Of a DNA stretch of 33,536 nucleotides, positions 1 to 9,252 are shown in pieces. A model generated the notes under the pieces. The model saw only the letters and a list, made by a program, of their open reading frames with translations. It had not been told where the DNA came from and did not search any database. How positions within the stretch are numbered: position 1 is the stretch's first letter; the number at the start of each line of letters is the position of its first letter. The DNA comes from a virus. Position numbers and translations under genes: made by a program. The stretch spans positions 1 to 33,536 of IMG/VR virus record IMGVR_UViG_3300042154_002051. One strand, written 5' to 3'.

Positions 1-1115
1 CTACCATCTGCATATTTTCCATATTGGTCATATCCTTTACACAATGTTGAAAGTAATGTCCCTTTTGCAGGATAAATTATTCCCAAATTAGAATCATCAA
101 ATACTGTAACTTCTCCGGTAGGTGAGTAAACATTTACTTTAGTTTCTGTAAATGTTGAAAATGATTCTAAATTGTTTTGTATTTGTTTTTGTAATTCTGT
201 AATTGCAAATTCTTTTGGCAATTGTTTTGTTTCAATATTCCTTCTTTTTAATATTTTAGAATTATTATCAATACAATTATTTAATATTTTTTCAATTTCC
301 GATAACATTATATTATAATCATATACATCAAAGTTATCAAATCTAATTTCAGATTGTTTTCCAAAATTAGATTCACCAACATTATAATACTTGTTAGTTA
401 AATAGTATTCTACTGATAATTTAAAATCTTCAAATATTTTTGTTCTAAAATTATCAAATTTACTTAAACCAAAATCTTTTTTTAAAACTACAAAAAAATC
501 ATTACCAAATTTAGTTTCTAAATATGAATCTATTTTAGTCAAAAATGAATTTTCAAATGCATTCAAAGAATCTAATATAGAAGTTTTATAATAAATAAAA
601 TCTTTGTTTAAACTTTTAAGATTTTTAAATTCTGTATTAGTAATTAAATTTATATTAGAATCTTTAGTTTTTAAAGGTAAAATTCTAATTTCTTCTCTAG
701 ATGGTGAAACTTCTTGTATCCAAACTCTGGTCAATTCATTATCACTACCCACCTTTCTTCTTACAAAATTTACATTAATTTTAAGAATACCATTTGTAAA
801 CCCCAATTCATTTAATAACTTTTCAACATTGATTGCAAGTTCTCTCTGCCCTTGTTTATTTGTAATATTATAAAGATAGTTTTGAATGTCACCTTTTTTA
901 ATATATGCAACATTGTTTCCTGACTTATGTGGTAATAGATTATTATTAATATCATAAACAGATACTTCCATAACATCATATTTACTATTTCCAAAATCGG
1001 ATTTATCTATTTCATTTTTAGATAATATAAATAAATCTTTATCATCAATAAACTTTCCTTCGTTTGTTGAGTTATTATTGATTGAATCAATATTTGTATA
1101 TTTTGTAATACTCAT
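1..1115 (-). CDS. Virion structural protein, partial (C-terminus beyond the left edge)
   Basis: Reading the minus strand from the ATG at 1115 (MSITKYTNIDSINNNS) gives an open frame of about 371 codons with no stop before base 1, so the gene runs off the window. It lies 13 bases downstream of the stop of the coiled-coil protein gene, at the end of the baseplate module, so it is probably another tail or baseplate part. The sequence is Asn/Lys/Ile-rich, with no signal peptide or membrane span. Around residues 105-145 there is a beta-type stretch with VNFVRRKVGSDNELTRVWIQ and EVSPSREEIRI, the kind of repeat-rich segment seen in phage fibre or adaptor proteins. I do not recognise a family. The coding call is firm; the role is inferred from position only. 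Confidence 0.8.
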   Translation of the reverse strand, partial: MSITKYTNIDSINNNSTNEGKFIDDKDLFILSKNEIDKSDFGNSKYDVMEVSVYDINNNLLPHKSGNNVAYIKKGDIQNYLYNITNKQGQRELAINVEKLLNELGFTNGILKINVNFVRRKVGSDNELTRVWIQEVSPSREEIRILPLKTKDSNINLITNTEFKNLKSLNKDFIYYKTSILDSLNAFENSFLTKIDSYLETKFGNDFFVVLKKDFGLSKFDNFRTKIFEDFKLSVEYYLTNKYYNVGESNFGKQSEIRFDNFDVYDYNIMLSEIEKILNNCIDNNSKILKRRNIETKQLPKEFAITELQKQIQNNLESFSTFTETKVNVYSPTGEVTVFDDSNLGIIYPAKGTLLSTLCKGYDQYGKYADG

Positions 1116-1128
1116 AATCTATTTAAAT

Positions 1129-2280
1129 TTAAAAACCTTCATACGATTTAGGGTGTGCAATCTTTAAGCGAGTTTTAAAATCTTTTGAATCCGAAGTACC
1201 ATCCGCTCTGGTCACCTTTATATTAAGTACACCATCAAAGAATTCGGTATTGCCTCTTTTATCAACTAAAACCTTTTCGGGAGTTTCTATAAAAGTTATT
1301 TCTTCTGTTGAACCTGCGGTTATTTTAAATGATTCTTTTGGAGCTTTAAACCAAGCTTGTTCTTTCACATATGCAGTTAAAACAGTTGTAAGGGTTTCCG
1401 TTCTGAATTTTGTAGTTAGAGTAACAGTTACAGGTTCCAAATCATTATTTGTTAATTTTAAATTTCTACCATATACCCATTCTTTTGCTCTATCTCTTGC
1501 ATTCTTAATTTTATAACCCATTACCGCGTCGTTTGCTGAACCTTTTGGTGAGAAATTTGCAGTTACTATTTTATTGATAATAGTACCACCTTGACTTTGA
1601 GCAACTGACTCTAAATCTTTTTGTTGTCTTACTGCACCTAATTGAGCTTGTAAACCTTCAATGATTGCATTTAATGAATTTATTTGTTGAATCAAAGCTT
1701 CAATTTGTGCTTTAAATCCAGTCTTTTGTGATTGCAAAGATGCTCTCAAAATACTTTCATCAACTGATTTTTGTAGTGATGTAGAAATTTGACTAGCAAA
1801 ATCTTCAATTGTTGCATTTAATGTTTCAATTTGATTAACCAATAAATCGTTAGTTTGTTCAATACTTAATCTATTATTTATTTCAGTTTGAACTTGTGAT
1901 TCTAATGTAGATATTCTAGAATTAAGAACTACTATATCTCCATTTAATTTTGTAACTACCTTTCTTAAATCTTCGTTTTCTGCAACTTTTTCGTTATATA
2001 TCGGTCTTGGTACTAAATCTAAATTTGTGTTTGGTATGTTTGGTAGTAATTCTTTAACTTCAACGTCTACGGCTTTTATTAATTCTTCCGTATCATATTT
2101 GTCTTTTGTTAAACCTTTGAAAACCAAAGATGATGCAATATTATTAGAATCAACAACATTTATTCCATATTCGTTTCTAGAAATGGCAGCAGAACCTGAA
2201 ACACTTAGTATTGATTCTAAATCTTTTTTTCTTTGTTCTTCTATCTTCTCACTTATAGATTCCAATGTTGTTAAGGCCAT
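1129..2280 (-). CDS. Coiled-coil virion protein (tail/baseplate-associated)
   Basis: A 383-aa protein. Residues about 90-220 form a long heptad-rich coiled coil (for example TLESQVQTEINNRL and EALIQQINSLNAIIEGLQAQ), followed by a C-terminal beta-rich domain of about 150 residues ending KIAHPKSYEGF. There is no signal peptide, membrane segment or catalytic motif. Its ATG at 2280 shares a base with the stop of the DNRLRE-type protein upstream, and it sits directly after the gp25-gp6 cluster, so I infer a trimeric or fibrous tail component such as a fibre, whisker or baseplate connector. A coiled-coil shaft followed by a globular tip is typical of such proteins. No specific family is recognised. 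Confidence 0.82.
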   Translation of the reverse strand: MALTTLESISEKIEEQRKKDLESILSVSGSAAISRNEYGINVVDSNNIASSLVFKGLTKDKYDTEELIKAVDVEVKELLPNIPNTNLDLVPRPIYNEKVAENEDLRKVVTKLNGDIVVLNSRISTLESQVQTEINNRLSIEQTNDLLVNQIETLNATIEDFASQISTSLQKSVDESILRASLQSQKTGFKAQIEALIQQINSLNAIIEGLQAQLGAVRQQKDLESVAQSQGGTIINKIVTANFSPKGSANDAVMGYKIKNARDRAKEWVYGRNLKLTNNDLEPVTVTLTTKFRTETLTTVLTAYVKEQAWFKAPKESFKITAGSTEEITFIETPEKVLVDKRGNTEFFDGVLNIKVTRADGTSDSKDFKTRLKIAHPKSYEGF

Positions 2281-3380
2281 TATTCTACTATTTTGAATAT
2301 TAATTTATCGTCTACTATTTTAGTAATACCATCACTTTCTATTTTTAATTTTAATCTATAAAATCTATCCGGTGCATATGTAGATGTATCTAAATAAAAA
2401 TAATTGGATTTAGAATCACAACTTAGTTTAGAATATCCATCAAATGGTACAATTATTTCATTTGTTACATAATCTTCTATTTGATAATAAGATGATGTTG
2501 GTAAATATCTAACTTCATCATATCCAATTGTACTACCAAATGTCTTATATGGAAATAACTCTCTACCTTTTATTCTTATTTTTGTTTTAGTATTTTGAAA
2601 GTAAGTTGTCTTTAAATCAGTTACAACAATTTTTGTATTTTCCAATGCATCGGAATGTGTTGACCCCGTTATTGGTAATAAACTACCTGTTATGAATGTA
2701 CTGTCATCCCAAACTATTTCTAATTTTGGTTCGTATATTGTATTAGTCTCTTTAGAGAAAAATTTCAATACACCATAATCTTGTGTATCATTTTCTTTAA
2801 CCAAATCGTGGTGTAATATGAATCCATTGTTTGGTAAAGAATTATTAATCCATAAATTTACAATACCCGTTACATTCATTCTAATATCATCGGGTTCATT
2901 ATTAAATGATTGTGATGCCATAGATGCAGTATACCACGTTCCACCACCACCATTATTTATTGAACCAATACTACCACTAACTTGTCCTTGAGATCCTGTT
3001 GCATATGATGTATAATCAATAAAGTCATCCAATAACCAGTTTGTTATTCCATCTCTATAATACCAACTAACACCATCGGTTGTAATATTGTCGAATTTGG
3101 TACCAGTTCCCATTGTCCAACTTTGAGATACCGCATTTGCGTAAATTGTATATTCCAAAGGTATTTCTTCGGATTTTGCAGCTTTCAAATTAAGGTAGGC
3201 TTTCCAACCACTTCCTGTTTCTAAATTAGAAACGTCAAATTTAATTAAAATTCGGTTTATATCTTTCGTTGCACCATAATATAGCTTTGCAACTTCTAAT
3301 ATTTCATCTCTACCTGAATTTTGTTCAGGTTGTTGTAAGTATATACTTGCATCATACGATGCTGGATAGAATTTATGCAT
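2280..3380 (-). CDS. DNRLRE-like beta-sandwich tail/fibre protein
   Basis: A 366-aa protein. The N-terminal about 230 residues follow the DNRLRE pattern: an opening strand with YDASIYLQQPEQNSG, a central INRILIKFDVSNLETG strand, an aromatic stretch with WTMGTGTKFDN and SWYYRDG, then IRMNVTGIVNLWINNSLPNN followed by GFILHH. In this family these correspond to 'RsLLrFDls', 'W' and 'vdvTdlVq.Wlng..NyGf'. The domain is a beta sandwich found in surface proteins. The remaining about 130 residues are a second beta-rich domain. The gene overlaps its neighbours by single bases and lies just downstream of gp6, so a baseplate-attached fibre or adaptor that may bind glycans is likely. The domain call comes from pattern matching by eye; the function is inferred. 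Confidence 0.72.
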   Translation of the reverse strand: MHKFYPASYDASIYLQQPEQNSGRDEILEVAKLYYGATKDINRILIKFDVSNLETGSGWKAYLNLKAAKSEEIPLEYTIYANAVSQSWTMGTGTKFDNITTDGVSWYYRDGITNWLLDDFIDYTSYATGSQGQVSGSIGSINNGGGGTWYTASMASQSFNNEPDDIRMNVTGIVNLWINNSLPNNGFILHHDLVKENDTQDYGVLKFFSKETNTIYEPKLEIVWDDSTFITGSLLPITGSTHSDALENTKIVVTDLKTTYFQNTKTKIRIKGRELFPYKTFGSTIGYDEVRYLPTSSYYQIEDYVTNEIIVPFDGYSKLSCDSKSNYFYLDTSTYAPDRFYRLKLKIESDGITKIVDDKLIFKIVE

Positions 3381-5395
3381 TATATTGACCTCCCTTTAAT
3401 GTCTTTGTTAGGAAATTTAACTTCAAATATAGAAGGGTCTAAAGAAGGATAGACAATCTTACCTTTAGTTGCTTCATCTATATTATATTTATTTGGTGAA
3501 TAGTTTCCGTCACCACCACATAAGTTTGAAATTTTTACAGATGGAACACTCATTACCCCTTCCACATTTGCCAATATTAATTCTATTTCAGAAATGTTTA
3601 TTGGTTTATTGAATGTCCAATTATCTATGTTAAAATATCTTTGAATTTCTGCCAAACAATTTGTAAGAACTTCTCTTTTATTGTAATTAGAATAAGTTAT
3701 GATTTCAAAATCAACACCAATATTTATCACAAATCCATCTATGATATTAACACCATCCGTTAACATTCTATACTCACCCAAATATGTTTTAAGATTCTGT
3801 TTAACCGCTTGATTTAAATTTGTTAAGTGTTTATTAGAATCATATCCCAAAACATACATATTAATTGCAAATGGATTGTTTACTTCATTAATAGATGTTT
3901 TCTTTTGAGTAAGATATTTAACTAATTCTTTTTGTATATCTTGTTTTGATAAACCTTTAATTGAATCTACTAAATTAGTAAATTCGTTGATATTTTTAGG
4001 GCTTGAAAGAATTGAAGATGGTGAGTTATTATCCACTTCACCATCGGGACTAACATATACTTTGGAAACACTACCATATCTCTCAGGCATTGACATTGCT
4101 CTCACAATGTAGTCTTGTCTAGTTACAGCTCTATTTTGTGAACCAAATGATGCTAAGGCATTTTGTCTAATTTCTTCAATTGATTCAAAATCTCTACCAC
4201 CAGTTGCAGCTTCTAAGTTTTCAACTGCAACCGATGATTTTGTATCATTATATGCATTTAATTTGTCAACTGGAATAGATAACAAATCATCATCAAATTC
4301 TATTCTTTTTATTTTTGTTAAATCTCTTTGATTTATATTTGATTGAACACCACCACCTACTAAATAGTTTATGTTTAAAGTTTTATTTGCAGGTGCTACA
4401 CCAAATGTGTTTGTTTTTAAAAAATTAGATGGATCAATTCCTTGATTTAATCTTTGAATTGAATTTGCCAATCCCAAACCCACATTCTTTGGATTTGGTA
4501 ATATAATCTCATCCGATAGATTTACATCACCACTACCAAATTGTAAATCCATTGTATTATCAGGATTTACTTTTACACTAAATCTGTGTGGTACTTTTTT
4601 AATTTCCAAAACATATGGAACCGATCCAGAAAATTGAGACAAATCACCATTATATTCGGTATTTGGTTTTTCTACAAATATAGTTTCTTGTGCCAAATAA
4701 GGAACTTCATAGTATTTAATATTATTTTCATCCGATACTGATGTGATTTGTATTATGTTGGTATCTATAAGTGTTGCAGTAGGATAGTCGGTATCATCTC
4801 CAAATGTAATTGTCGTTGATACTTCTTGTGCGGATATTGCCTTTACTTTTTTACTTACCAAATATCTAGATGGTACTCCAGTTGAATCACGTTCATATAC
4901 CTCTATATCCCTATTAGTTGCTGATGAAAAATCAACAGAATCTACTGTTCTGAATATTATTGAAGAATTTGTAGTTGATTCTACTTCCATACCATCTTTA
5001 ATTCTCAAATAAAAGCTTTCATCAGGTCCATTATTAATTCCAACCAATTGATTTGATGGAACTAATTGATATACGGTTAATTCGGTAACAGCTGGTGAAG
5101 TAACTTTTGGTTTATATCCCATCTGTTGTGCCAATGCCATAACATTTTTTCTTTCCGTTGCATGTGATAACATAGATTCTTTCAACTGCACATCTTGATA
5201 GAATGATAACATATCACCTATTGCCGCTGCTTGGTCTAAAAATATAGTACCAGGTGAAGCTTCGGAAAAATCAGAATATTGATTTGGGAAATACGTTTTA
5301 GTAAATTCTACAAGATTTTGTTTTAAACTTGCAAAGTCTTTACCAACATATGATAATTCCTTAGTTCCTATATTATTTAAAGGTTTAATAGCCAT
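3380..5395 (-). CDS. Baseplate wedge protein, T4 gp6-like (baseplate J superfamily)
   Basis: A 671-aa protein, close to the length of T4 gp6 (660 aa). The N-terminus has the family signature: SEASPGTIFLDQAAAIGDML near residues 43-62, then SFYQDVQLKESMLSHATERK and MGYKPKVTSPA. The middle carries LQFGSGDVNLSDEI and a Gly-rich LNINYLVGGGVQSN, and near residue 400 it has the conserved GGRDFESIEEIRQNA with SQNRAVTRQDYIVRAM. In T4, gp6 dimers form the ring joining the six wedges around the hub and control sheath contraction. The order gp25 then gp6, two bases apart, is the same as in many T4-like phages. The start ATG at 5395 is preceded by an A/T-rich leader without Shine-Dalgarno. This is one of the most secure calls here. 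Confidence 0.95.
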   Translation of the reverse strand: MAIKPLNNIGTKELSYVGKDFASLKQNLVEFTKTYFPNQYSDFSEASPGTIFLDQAAAIGDMLSFYQDVQLKESMLSHATERKNVMALAQQMGYKPKVTSPAVTELTVYQLVPSNQLVGINNGPDESFYLRIKDGMEVESTTNSSIIFRTVDSVDFSSATNRDIEVYERDSTGVPSRYLVSKKVKAISAQEVSTTITFGDDTDYPTATLIDTNIIQITSVSDENNIKYYEVPYLAQETIFVEKPNTEYNGDLSQFSGSVPYVLEIKKVPHRFSVKVNPDNTMDLQFGSGDVNLSDEIILPNPKNVGLGLANSIQRLNQGIDPSNFLKTNTFGVAPANKTLNINYLVGGGVQSNINQRDLTKIKRIEFDDDLLSIPVDKLNAYNDTKSSVAVENLEAATGGRDFESIEEIRQNALASFGSQNRAVTRQDYIVRAMSMPERYGSVSKVYVSPDGEVDNNSPSSILSSPKNINEFTNLVDSIKGLSKQDIQKELVKYLTQKKTSINEVNNPFAINMYVLGYDSNKHLTNLNQAVKQNLKTYLGEYRMLTDGVNIIDGFVINIGVDFEIITYSNYNKREVLTNCLAEIQRYFNIDNWTFNKPINISEIELILANVEGVMSVPSVKISNLCGGDGNYSPNKYNIDEATKGKIVYPSLDPSIFEVKFPNKDIKGRSI

Positions 5396-5397
5396 TA

Positions 5398-5835
5398 TTA
5401 ATTATTTACATTTATTTGAAGTGTCTCTGATAAATTTGGGTTTGATGTTAGTGAAAATTTTATATCCAAAAATATTTTATTATTGTCAATATCATTATCA
5501 TCGTAGTCAAATACTATTTCATTTATCGTTATATACGGCATCCAAATTGAAACAGCATCTAATATTACATTTTCAATTTTATTTTCAATCAATTCTCCAT
5601 CAATTTGTTCAAATATTAGTTTCCATATATCACATCCAAATTCTGGTTCCATAATTCTTTCACCTTTGTGAGTTAGAATTAAGTTTTTTAAAGAATCTTT
5701 GGCTTGAGTCAATGTGGTGTAGTTAACAGCAAAAATACCATTAGAATCCGATGTTCTATTTACACCAATTCCTAATACTTTATAATTATTTTGTGTTAAG
5801 TCGGTAACATTAACTTTACCAAGTTCTATTGCCAT
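5398..5835 (-). CDS. Baseplate wedge protein, T4 gp25-like (GPW/gp25 family)
   Basis: A 145-aa protein, near the usual 130-145 aa for this family. The hallmark is LILTHKGERIMEPEFGCDIW followed by KLIFEQID (about residues 52-79), matching the family 'GERimrPeFG..lw.liFe' core. The C-terminal part is IxFDYDDNDIDNNKIFLDIKF, the strand that ends in the usual LSETLQINV. gp25 initiates sheath polymerisation at the baseplate and contacts gp6 within the wedge. Its stop is two bases from the gp6 start, and its own start overlaps the upstream stop by one base, so the genes are translationally coupled. Despite older 'lysozyme' labels, it has no lytic motif. Confidence 0.95.
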   Translation of the reverse strand: MAIELGKVNVTDLTQNNYKVLGIGVNRTSDSNGIFAVNYTTLTQAKDSLKNLILTHKGERIMEPEFGCDIWKLIFEQIDGELIENKIENVILDAVSIWMPYITINEIVFDYDDNDIDNNKIFLDIKFSLTSNPNLSETLQINVNN

Positions 5836-6332
5836 TATTTAAATCTCTTTACTAATTCTGAATAATCTCTTGTTAATGCCTTTATTGTTGCATCTTGTAA
5901 ACCATCACCCGTTGATTCAAAATTTGGAATATTTGATGGTACATTTACATCTCTAAAATCCATTGTTTCCCATTCACTTTCATCAACTCTCAACTCCGGT
6001 TTAATCATATCCAATACACTTCCAACCGATTGAGCACCCTCTTTTCTTTGTTCCGATGTAAATGGTTGGGTCATATTCAAAATCTCATTAATCATAGGGT
6101 CTTTTGAAAATTCCTTCACAGGTCTTTGTGATTGTTGAATTGGTTGTTGTCTTTTAACCGGTGTAGGAGTAACTTCTGTCATTTCTTTCAATGATGGAGT
6201 AGATGATTTCTTTTGTGAGTTTAATGTAACTGCACCAGATTTGATAAGCTTAGTTATTTCTTCTTTAACTTGTTGCTTAACTTCGTTTTTAACAACTTCT
6301 TTAATTAAAGTTAATAAAATTTCTGATTTCAT
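5835..6332 (-). CDS. Unassigned tail-module protein (165 aa, Lys/Gln-rich)
   Basis: This 165-aa protein has an N-terminal amphipathic helix (about residues 1-40, LIKEVVKNEVKQQVKEEITK), a flexible Ser/Thr/Pro/Gln linker (about 45-85, including VTPTPVKRQQPIQQSQRP) and a helical C-terminus ending LQDATIKALTRDYSELVKRF. There is no membrane segment or enzyme motif. It starts the gp25/gp6 transcription unit: a 47-base gap precedes it, holding an ATATTTATT motif 26 bases before the ATG, which may be a late promoter. A helix-linker-helix layout beside baseplate wedge genes suggests a small structural or assembly protein. I do not recognise the family. Confidence 0.78.
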   Translation of the reverse strand: MKSEILLTLIKEVVKNEVKQQVKEEITKLIKSGAVTLNSQKKSSTPSLKEMTEVTPTPVKRQQPIQQSQRPVKEFSKDPMINEILNMTQPFTSEQRKEGAQSVGSVLDMIKPELRVDESEWETMDFRDVNVPSNIPNFESTGDGLQDATIKALTRDYSELVKRFK

Positions 6333-6357
6333 AATAATTGTTTATATATGTTTTAGT

Positions 6358-6366
6358 AATAAATAT
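6358..6366 (-). promoter_or_regulatory. Candidate late-promoter motif ATATTTATT before the gp25/gp6 unit
   Basis: The minus strand reads ATATTTATT, followed by 25 bases to the ATG at 6332, in the only real gap in the tail cluster between 5398 and 9444. The same nonamer lies before the starts at 9444, 27851 and 28020. The assignment as a late promoter is inference. Confidence 0.35.
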
Positions 6367-6379
6367 TTGATTTAATAAT

Positions 6380-7633
6380 TTATCCAATAACTTTATATCC
6401 AGTCCAATTTAATATTGCCGGTGCCGGTGGAGCTGGTGGGGTATATTGTGCCAATACGGACATATTGCCCGATGTTCCCATCAAATGAAACTTAGCCAAA
6501 TTGATAAATGGGTCTATGAATATGTTCGTTGGAAAAGAGAAAACAAATGTTGGTGGTATAAACCATATATTTGGTATATTTGGTAACCTATCTAATATAA
6601 TTTGTTCTGCCAAATCTCTTAACTCTTCCTCAGTTGGTATTTGTTCCTCTATTTGTTTTTTAATTTCTTTTATATTTGGAATTTTTGGAATAGAAACATA
6701 CAAAGATAAATCTATTTCAGGAATCAATCCTTCTGCGGTATCTTTAACATACTTTACAACCTCTTCCTTAGTGGGTGTTGGTTTTGGAATACTATTCTTT
6801 ACAAGTTCAATTGCATTCACTATTGGAATAACAAATGGTTGTAATACTATTTCTTCAATAGGTGGTATTATTTGTTTTTTTATTTCTTCAACTGCCTGTT
6901 CTATTAACTTCTCTTTAGCTTCCTCTATTAATTTCTTTTTACTTGGTAATTTTGGAAATGGAAACTTTATAGCTTTTTTAATTTGACTGCCAATTGCAGG
7001 TTTTTTCTTTTTGGCTTCTTTTAACTTTTTAATTATTTCAATTGCACTTTTAACTATTGGGTTATTTTTGATATCTGGTGCAACTACTTCCTTATTTATT
7101 ATTTTCATTGCAGTTTCATATAGTGGAATCGTTATTGGTGGTAGTGGTGGAATACCTGGAATAGTAACCGATTGTTTTTTAAGTTCTTCCTCTAATATTT
7201 TTAAAGCTTCAACTTCTGCTTTATTTTTAGCTGCTGAAATGGTAAGTGATGTTGGATTAGGCCCAATATTTTGAATAGTACCAGGTGCAGGCAATGTAGA
7301 TGCCCATCCTAATGGTTTTAATAATGGATTTGGTATTGGTGCCATTTCACCACCCAACCAATATGCATCAAATGCTGCAGGATAAATTTCCTCTAATATA
7401 TTAAAATTATCACCATCACTTTCTTGTGCTTTTTTCATTGCATTTTTGATAGCATCGGCCATACCTTTGACATTGCCATTAACAACAGGAACTCCGTATA
7501 TATTATCACCACCTCTTTTTATACATTGGTCATACTCATTTGCATAGAAATCAGCAAATGCTTCCGTATCGGCAGAAAAACGACCAGAAATCATTGATTC
7601 TAAAATATTCTTTTTAAATATTAACCAAGACAT
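6380..7633 (-). CDS. Proline- and helix-rich virion protein (417 aa)
   Basis: A 417-aa protein without a recognised domain. The N-terminus is helical and mentions FADFYANEYDQCIKRGGD and a Gly/Asn-rich loop. The middle (about 130-360) alternates long Lys/Glu helices such as LIEEAKEKLIEQAVEEIKKQ with proline steps (IPGIPPLPPITIP, IPKIPNIKEIKKQIEEQIP). The C-terminus is hydrophobic and Pro/Ala-rich (WFIPPTFVFSFPTNIFIDPF, then QYTPPAPPAPAILNWTGYK). It lies two bases downstream of the spike gene and before gp25, so it is probably a tail or baseplate protein, perhaps one that spans or gathers at the spike. The Pro steps between helices hint at an extended rod. Function is not known. Confidence 0.78.
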   Translation of the reverse strand: MSWLIFKKNILESMISGRFSADTEAFADFYANEYDQCIKRGGDNIYGVPVVNGNVKGMADAIKNAMKKAQESDGDNFNILEEIYPAAFDAYWLGGEMAPIPNPLLKPLGWASTLPAPGTIQNIGPNPTSLTISAAKNKAEVEALKILEEELKKQSVTIPGIPPLPPITIPLYETAMKIINKEVVAPDIKNNPIVKSAIEIIKKLKEAKKKKPAIGSQIKKAIKFPFPKLPSKKKLIEEAKEKLIEQAVEEIKKQIIPPIEEIVLQPFVIPIVNAIELVKNSIPKPTPTKEEVVKYVKDTAEGLIPEIDLSLYVSIPKIPNIKEIKKQIEEQIPTEEELRDLAEQIILDRLPNIPNIWFIPPTFVFSFPTNIFIDPFINLAKFHLMGTSGNMSVLAQYTPPAPPAPAILNWTGYKVIG

Positions 7634-7634
7634 A

Positions 7635-8846
7635 TTACTTACTTAAGAAATTATTAGACGATAACATATCCCTTAATTTGGATTTAATTACATCAAACTC
7701 AAATCTATTAGAAGGGCCTTGGAATGTAGGGCCTGATGGTGTTGCGTATATTTGTTTGTTTATTGCATCAATTAATTCTCCCATTAGTTTTATCAACTCA
7801 CCACCCAATACCATTTTTTGAACATCTGCACCCGCATCTCCTGCACCTTTGTCTTTACCTAAAAATATTTTACCATTCTCCGAATTAAGAAATATTTGAT
7901 TTGCACCTTCGGAATGTATTGTTATATTTTGTTTATTATGTATATAAACTTCCTTCTCCGCATCTATTGAATAGTTACCATCGGTTATTACACCAGTATT
8001 TCCTTTTCCAAATATAATAAACTCCGATGCTTTTGCAGAAAGAATTACTCTATCCGAATTTAAGAATAGTTGGTTGCCCGTTAGTTTTTCCGAATTAGGA
8101 TATTCTTTGAAAGCTACTTTTGTTTTGTTTATGTTTTCCTTAAATGGTACTTTAACTTTGTTAGATGTGATATAAATTGATGTACCATCTTTATTAATAT
8201 CTTCATCAACCAAAGTACCGATTGGTTTTGAATCCAGTTCCGAATTTTGTTTATTACGAATAAATATTCCTGGTGAATGGGTTTTCCCATCCTCAGATAA
8301 AAACAAATCAGAAAATCTTATTGTATTTCCAGACCTACCACTTATAATAGTATCACCTTGTTTTGGGTTTAAAAATTTAATCTTTTCGTTGATAGTATAA
8401 CCTATTTCTTCTTTTTTAGTTTTACCTGAATTGGTAGAACCCCCTGTTTTTGCCGAATCGGAATATGATTTGCCGGACGTAGACGTACCTTCAGTATCAA
8501 CTGGTCTAGTTGCATTATAGGTTATTTCATCTCTTCTATAATTTGAGTAAGGTGTGTTGGTATATGGTAACCAAAACGTTTGATTGAACATTTTTAATAT
8601 TACAACCGTTTCACCTTTTATCGGAAATGTAAAATTATTTTTGTCAAATGGAAATGCATAATCTTCAATTTCAAAAGTATTTTCAAATTCATAAGTTATT
8701 GCACCATACATTCTCGTATCTAAATCCGAAAAATCTTTATTATCGTTAAATACAGAAATCACATCTTCTGCATCTTTTTTTAAGAAATTAGAATTTGTCG
8801 GATAAACATTATTGACAATAGCTAAAAATGATTTTATCTCAGTCAT
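7635..8846 (-). CDS. Baseplate central spike, T4 gp5-like (OB-fold plus beta-helix, no lysozyme)
   Basis: A 403-aa protein. The N-terminal about 110 residues look like the gp5/VgrG OB fold: YGAITYEFE, then AFPFDKNNFTFPIKGETVVI, the family's 'a.Pld.nn..vPl.GE.V.v' strand pair. From about residue 165 the sequence becomes a repetitive beta prism: SGRSGNTIRFSDLF, GIFIRNKQN, DRVILSAKASEFIIFGKGN, SIDAEKEVYIHNKQNITIHS, GKIFLGKDKG. The C-terminal helix (GGELIKLMGELIDAIN) is typical of these spikes in non-enteric myoviruses. The lysozyme domain inserted in T4 gp5 is absent. It overlaps the upstream gene's stop by one base. It should form the membrane-piercing needle under the tail tube. Confident by architecture. 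Confidence 0.85.
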   Translation of the reverse strand: MTEIKSFLAIVNNVYPTNSNFLKKDAEDVISVFNDNKDFSDLDTRMYGAITYEFENTFEIEDYAFPFDKNNFTFPIKGETVVILKMFNQTFWLPYTNTPYSNYRRDEITYNATRPVDTEGTSTSGKSYSDSAKTGGSTNSGKTKKEEIGYTINEKIKFLNPKQGDTIISGRSGNTIRFSDLFLSEDGKTHSPGIFIRNKQNSELDSKPIGTLVDEDINKDGTSIYITSNKVKVPFKENINKTKVAFKEYPNSEKLTGNQLFLNSDRVILSAKASEFIIFGKGNTGVITDGNYSIDAEKEVYIHNKQNITIHSEGANQIFLNSENGKIFLGKDKGAGDAGADVQKMVLGGELIKLMGELIDAINKQIYATPSGPTFQGPSNRFEFDVIKSKLRDMLSSNNFLSK

Positions 8847-9250
8847 TATAATTTAGTTTTAATTTCTTCAATTTCAATTTGTAAATCACCCATTCTTTCT
8901 TTCGCCTTTTCTTCAACTGCATTTATAGTGTCTTCCATATCAGCCAGTAATTGTTCCTTTTCTTGTTCACTTAACCAACCATCTTCACCAATACCCTTAG
9001 CTTCGGCAGCTGCAAGTCTTTGTGCAATAGTTGCAAGTTTAATTAAGTGGTCATCATTTTTAACCGATACCTCAATTAAGTCTTTTATGATAGGTGCAAT
9101 AACCGTTGCTTCACCAACATTACGAATTAATTTTCTCAATGATTCAATTAAATCTGAAATGTTTTTCTTTTTGTTTTGTTGGTTTTCGTATATATCTTTG
9201 AATAGTGATGATAAGTTTTTACCATCAAATAGTTGAAATTCTGCACTCAT
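8846..9250 (-). CDS. Helical tail-module protein (134 aa)
   Basis: A 134-aa, almost wholly helical protein: FDGKNLSSLFKDIYENQQNK at the N-terminus, two central helices (IRNVGEATVIAPIIKDLIEV and HLIKLATIAQRLAAAEAKGI), and a charged C-terminal coiled coil (LLADMEDTINAVEEKAKERM). It has no Cys, signal or membrane segment. Its stop shares a base with the spike start, and its start is two bases from the next upstream stop, so it is a fixed member of the tail operon. Hub-associated, tape-measure-chaperone-like or other assembly roles are possible; nothing in the sequence decides between them. Confidence 0.8.
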   Translation of the reverse strand: MSAEFQLFDGKNLSSLFKDIYENQQNKKKNISDLIESLRKLIRNVGEATVIAPIIKDLIEVSVKNDDHLIKLATIAQRLAAAEAKGIGEDGWLSEQEKEQLLADMEDTINAVEEKAKERMGDLQIEIEEIKTKL

Positions 9251-9252
9251 TA

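Noticed and set aside
604-873. Plus-strand frame of 89 codons near the left edge
   Set aside because: It lies inside the long partial minus-strand gene (1-1115) that has no stop, and its own composition is shadow-like.
7635-8846. Lysozyme domain as in T4 gp5
   Set aside because: The sequence goes from OB fold directly to beta-helix repeats, and no lysozyme catalytic Glu/Asp motif appears.
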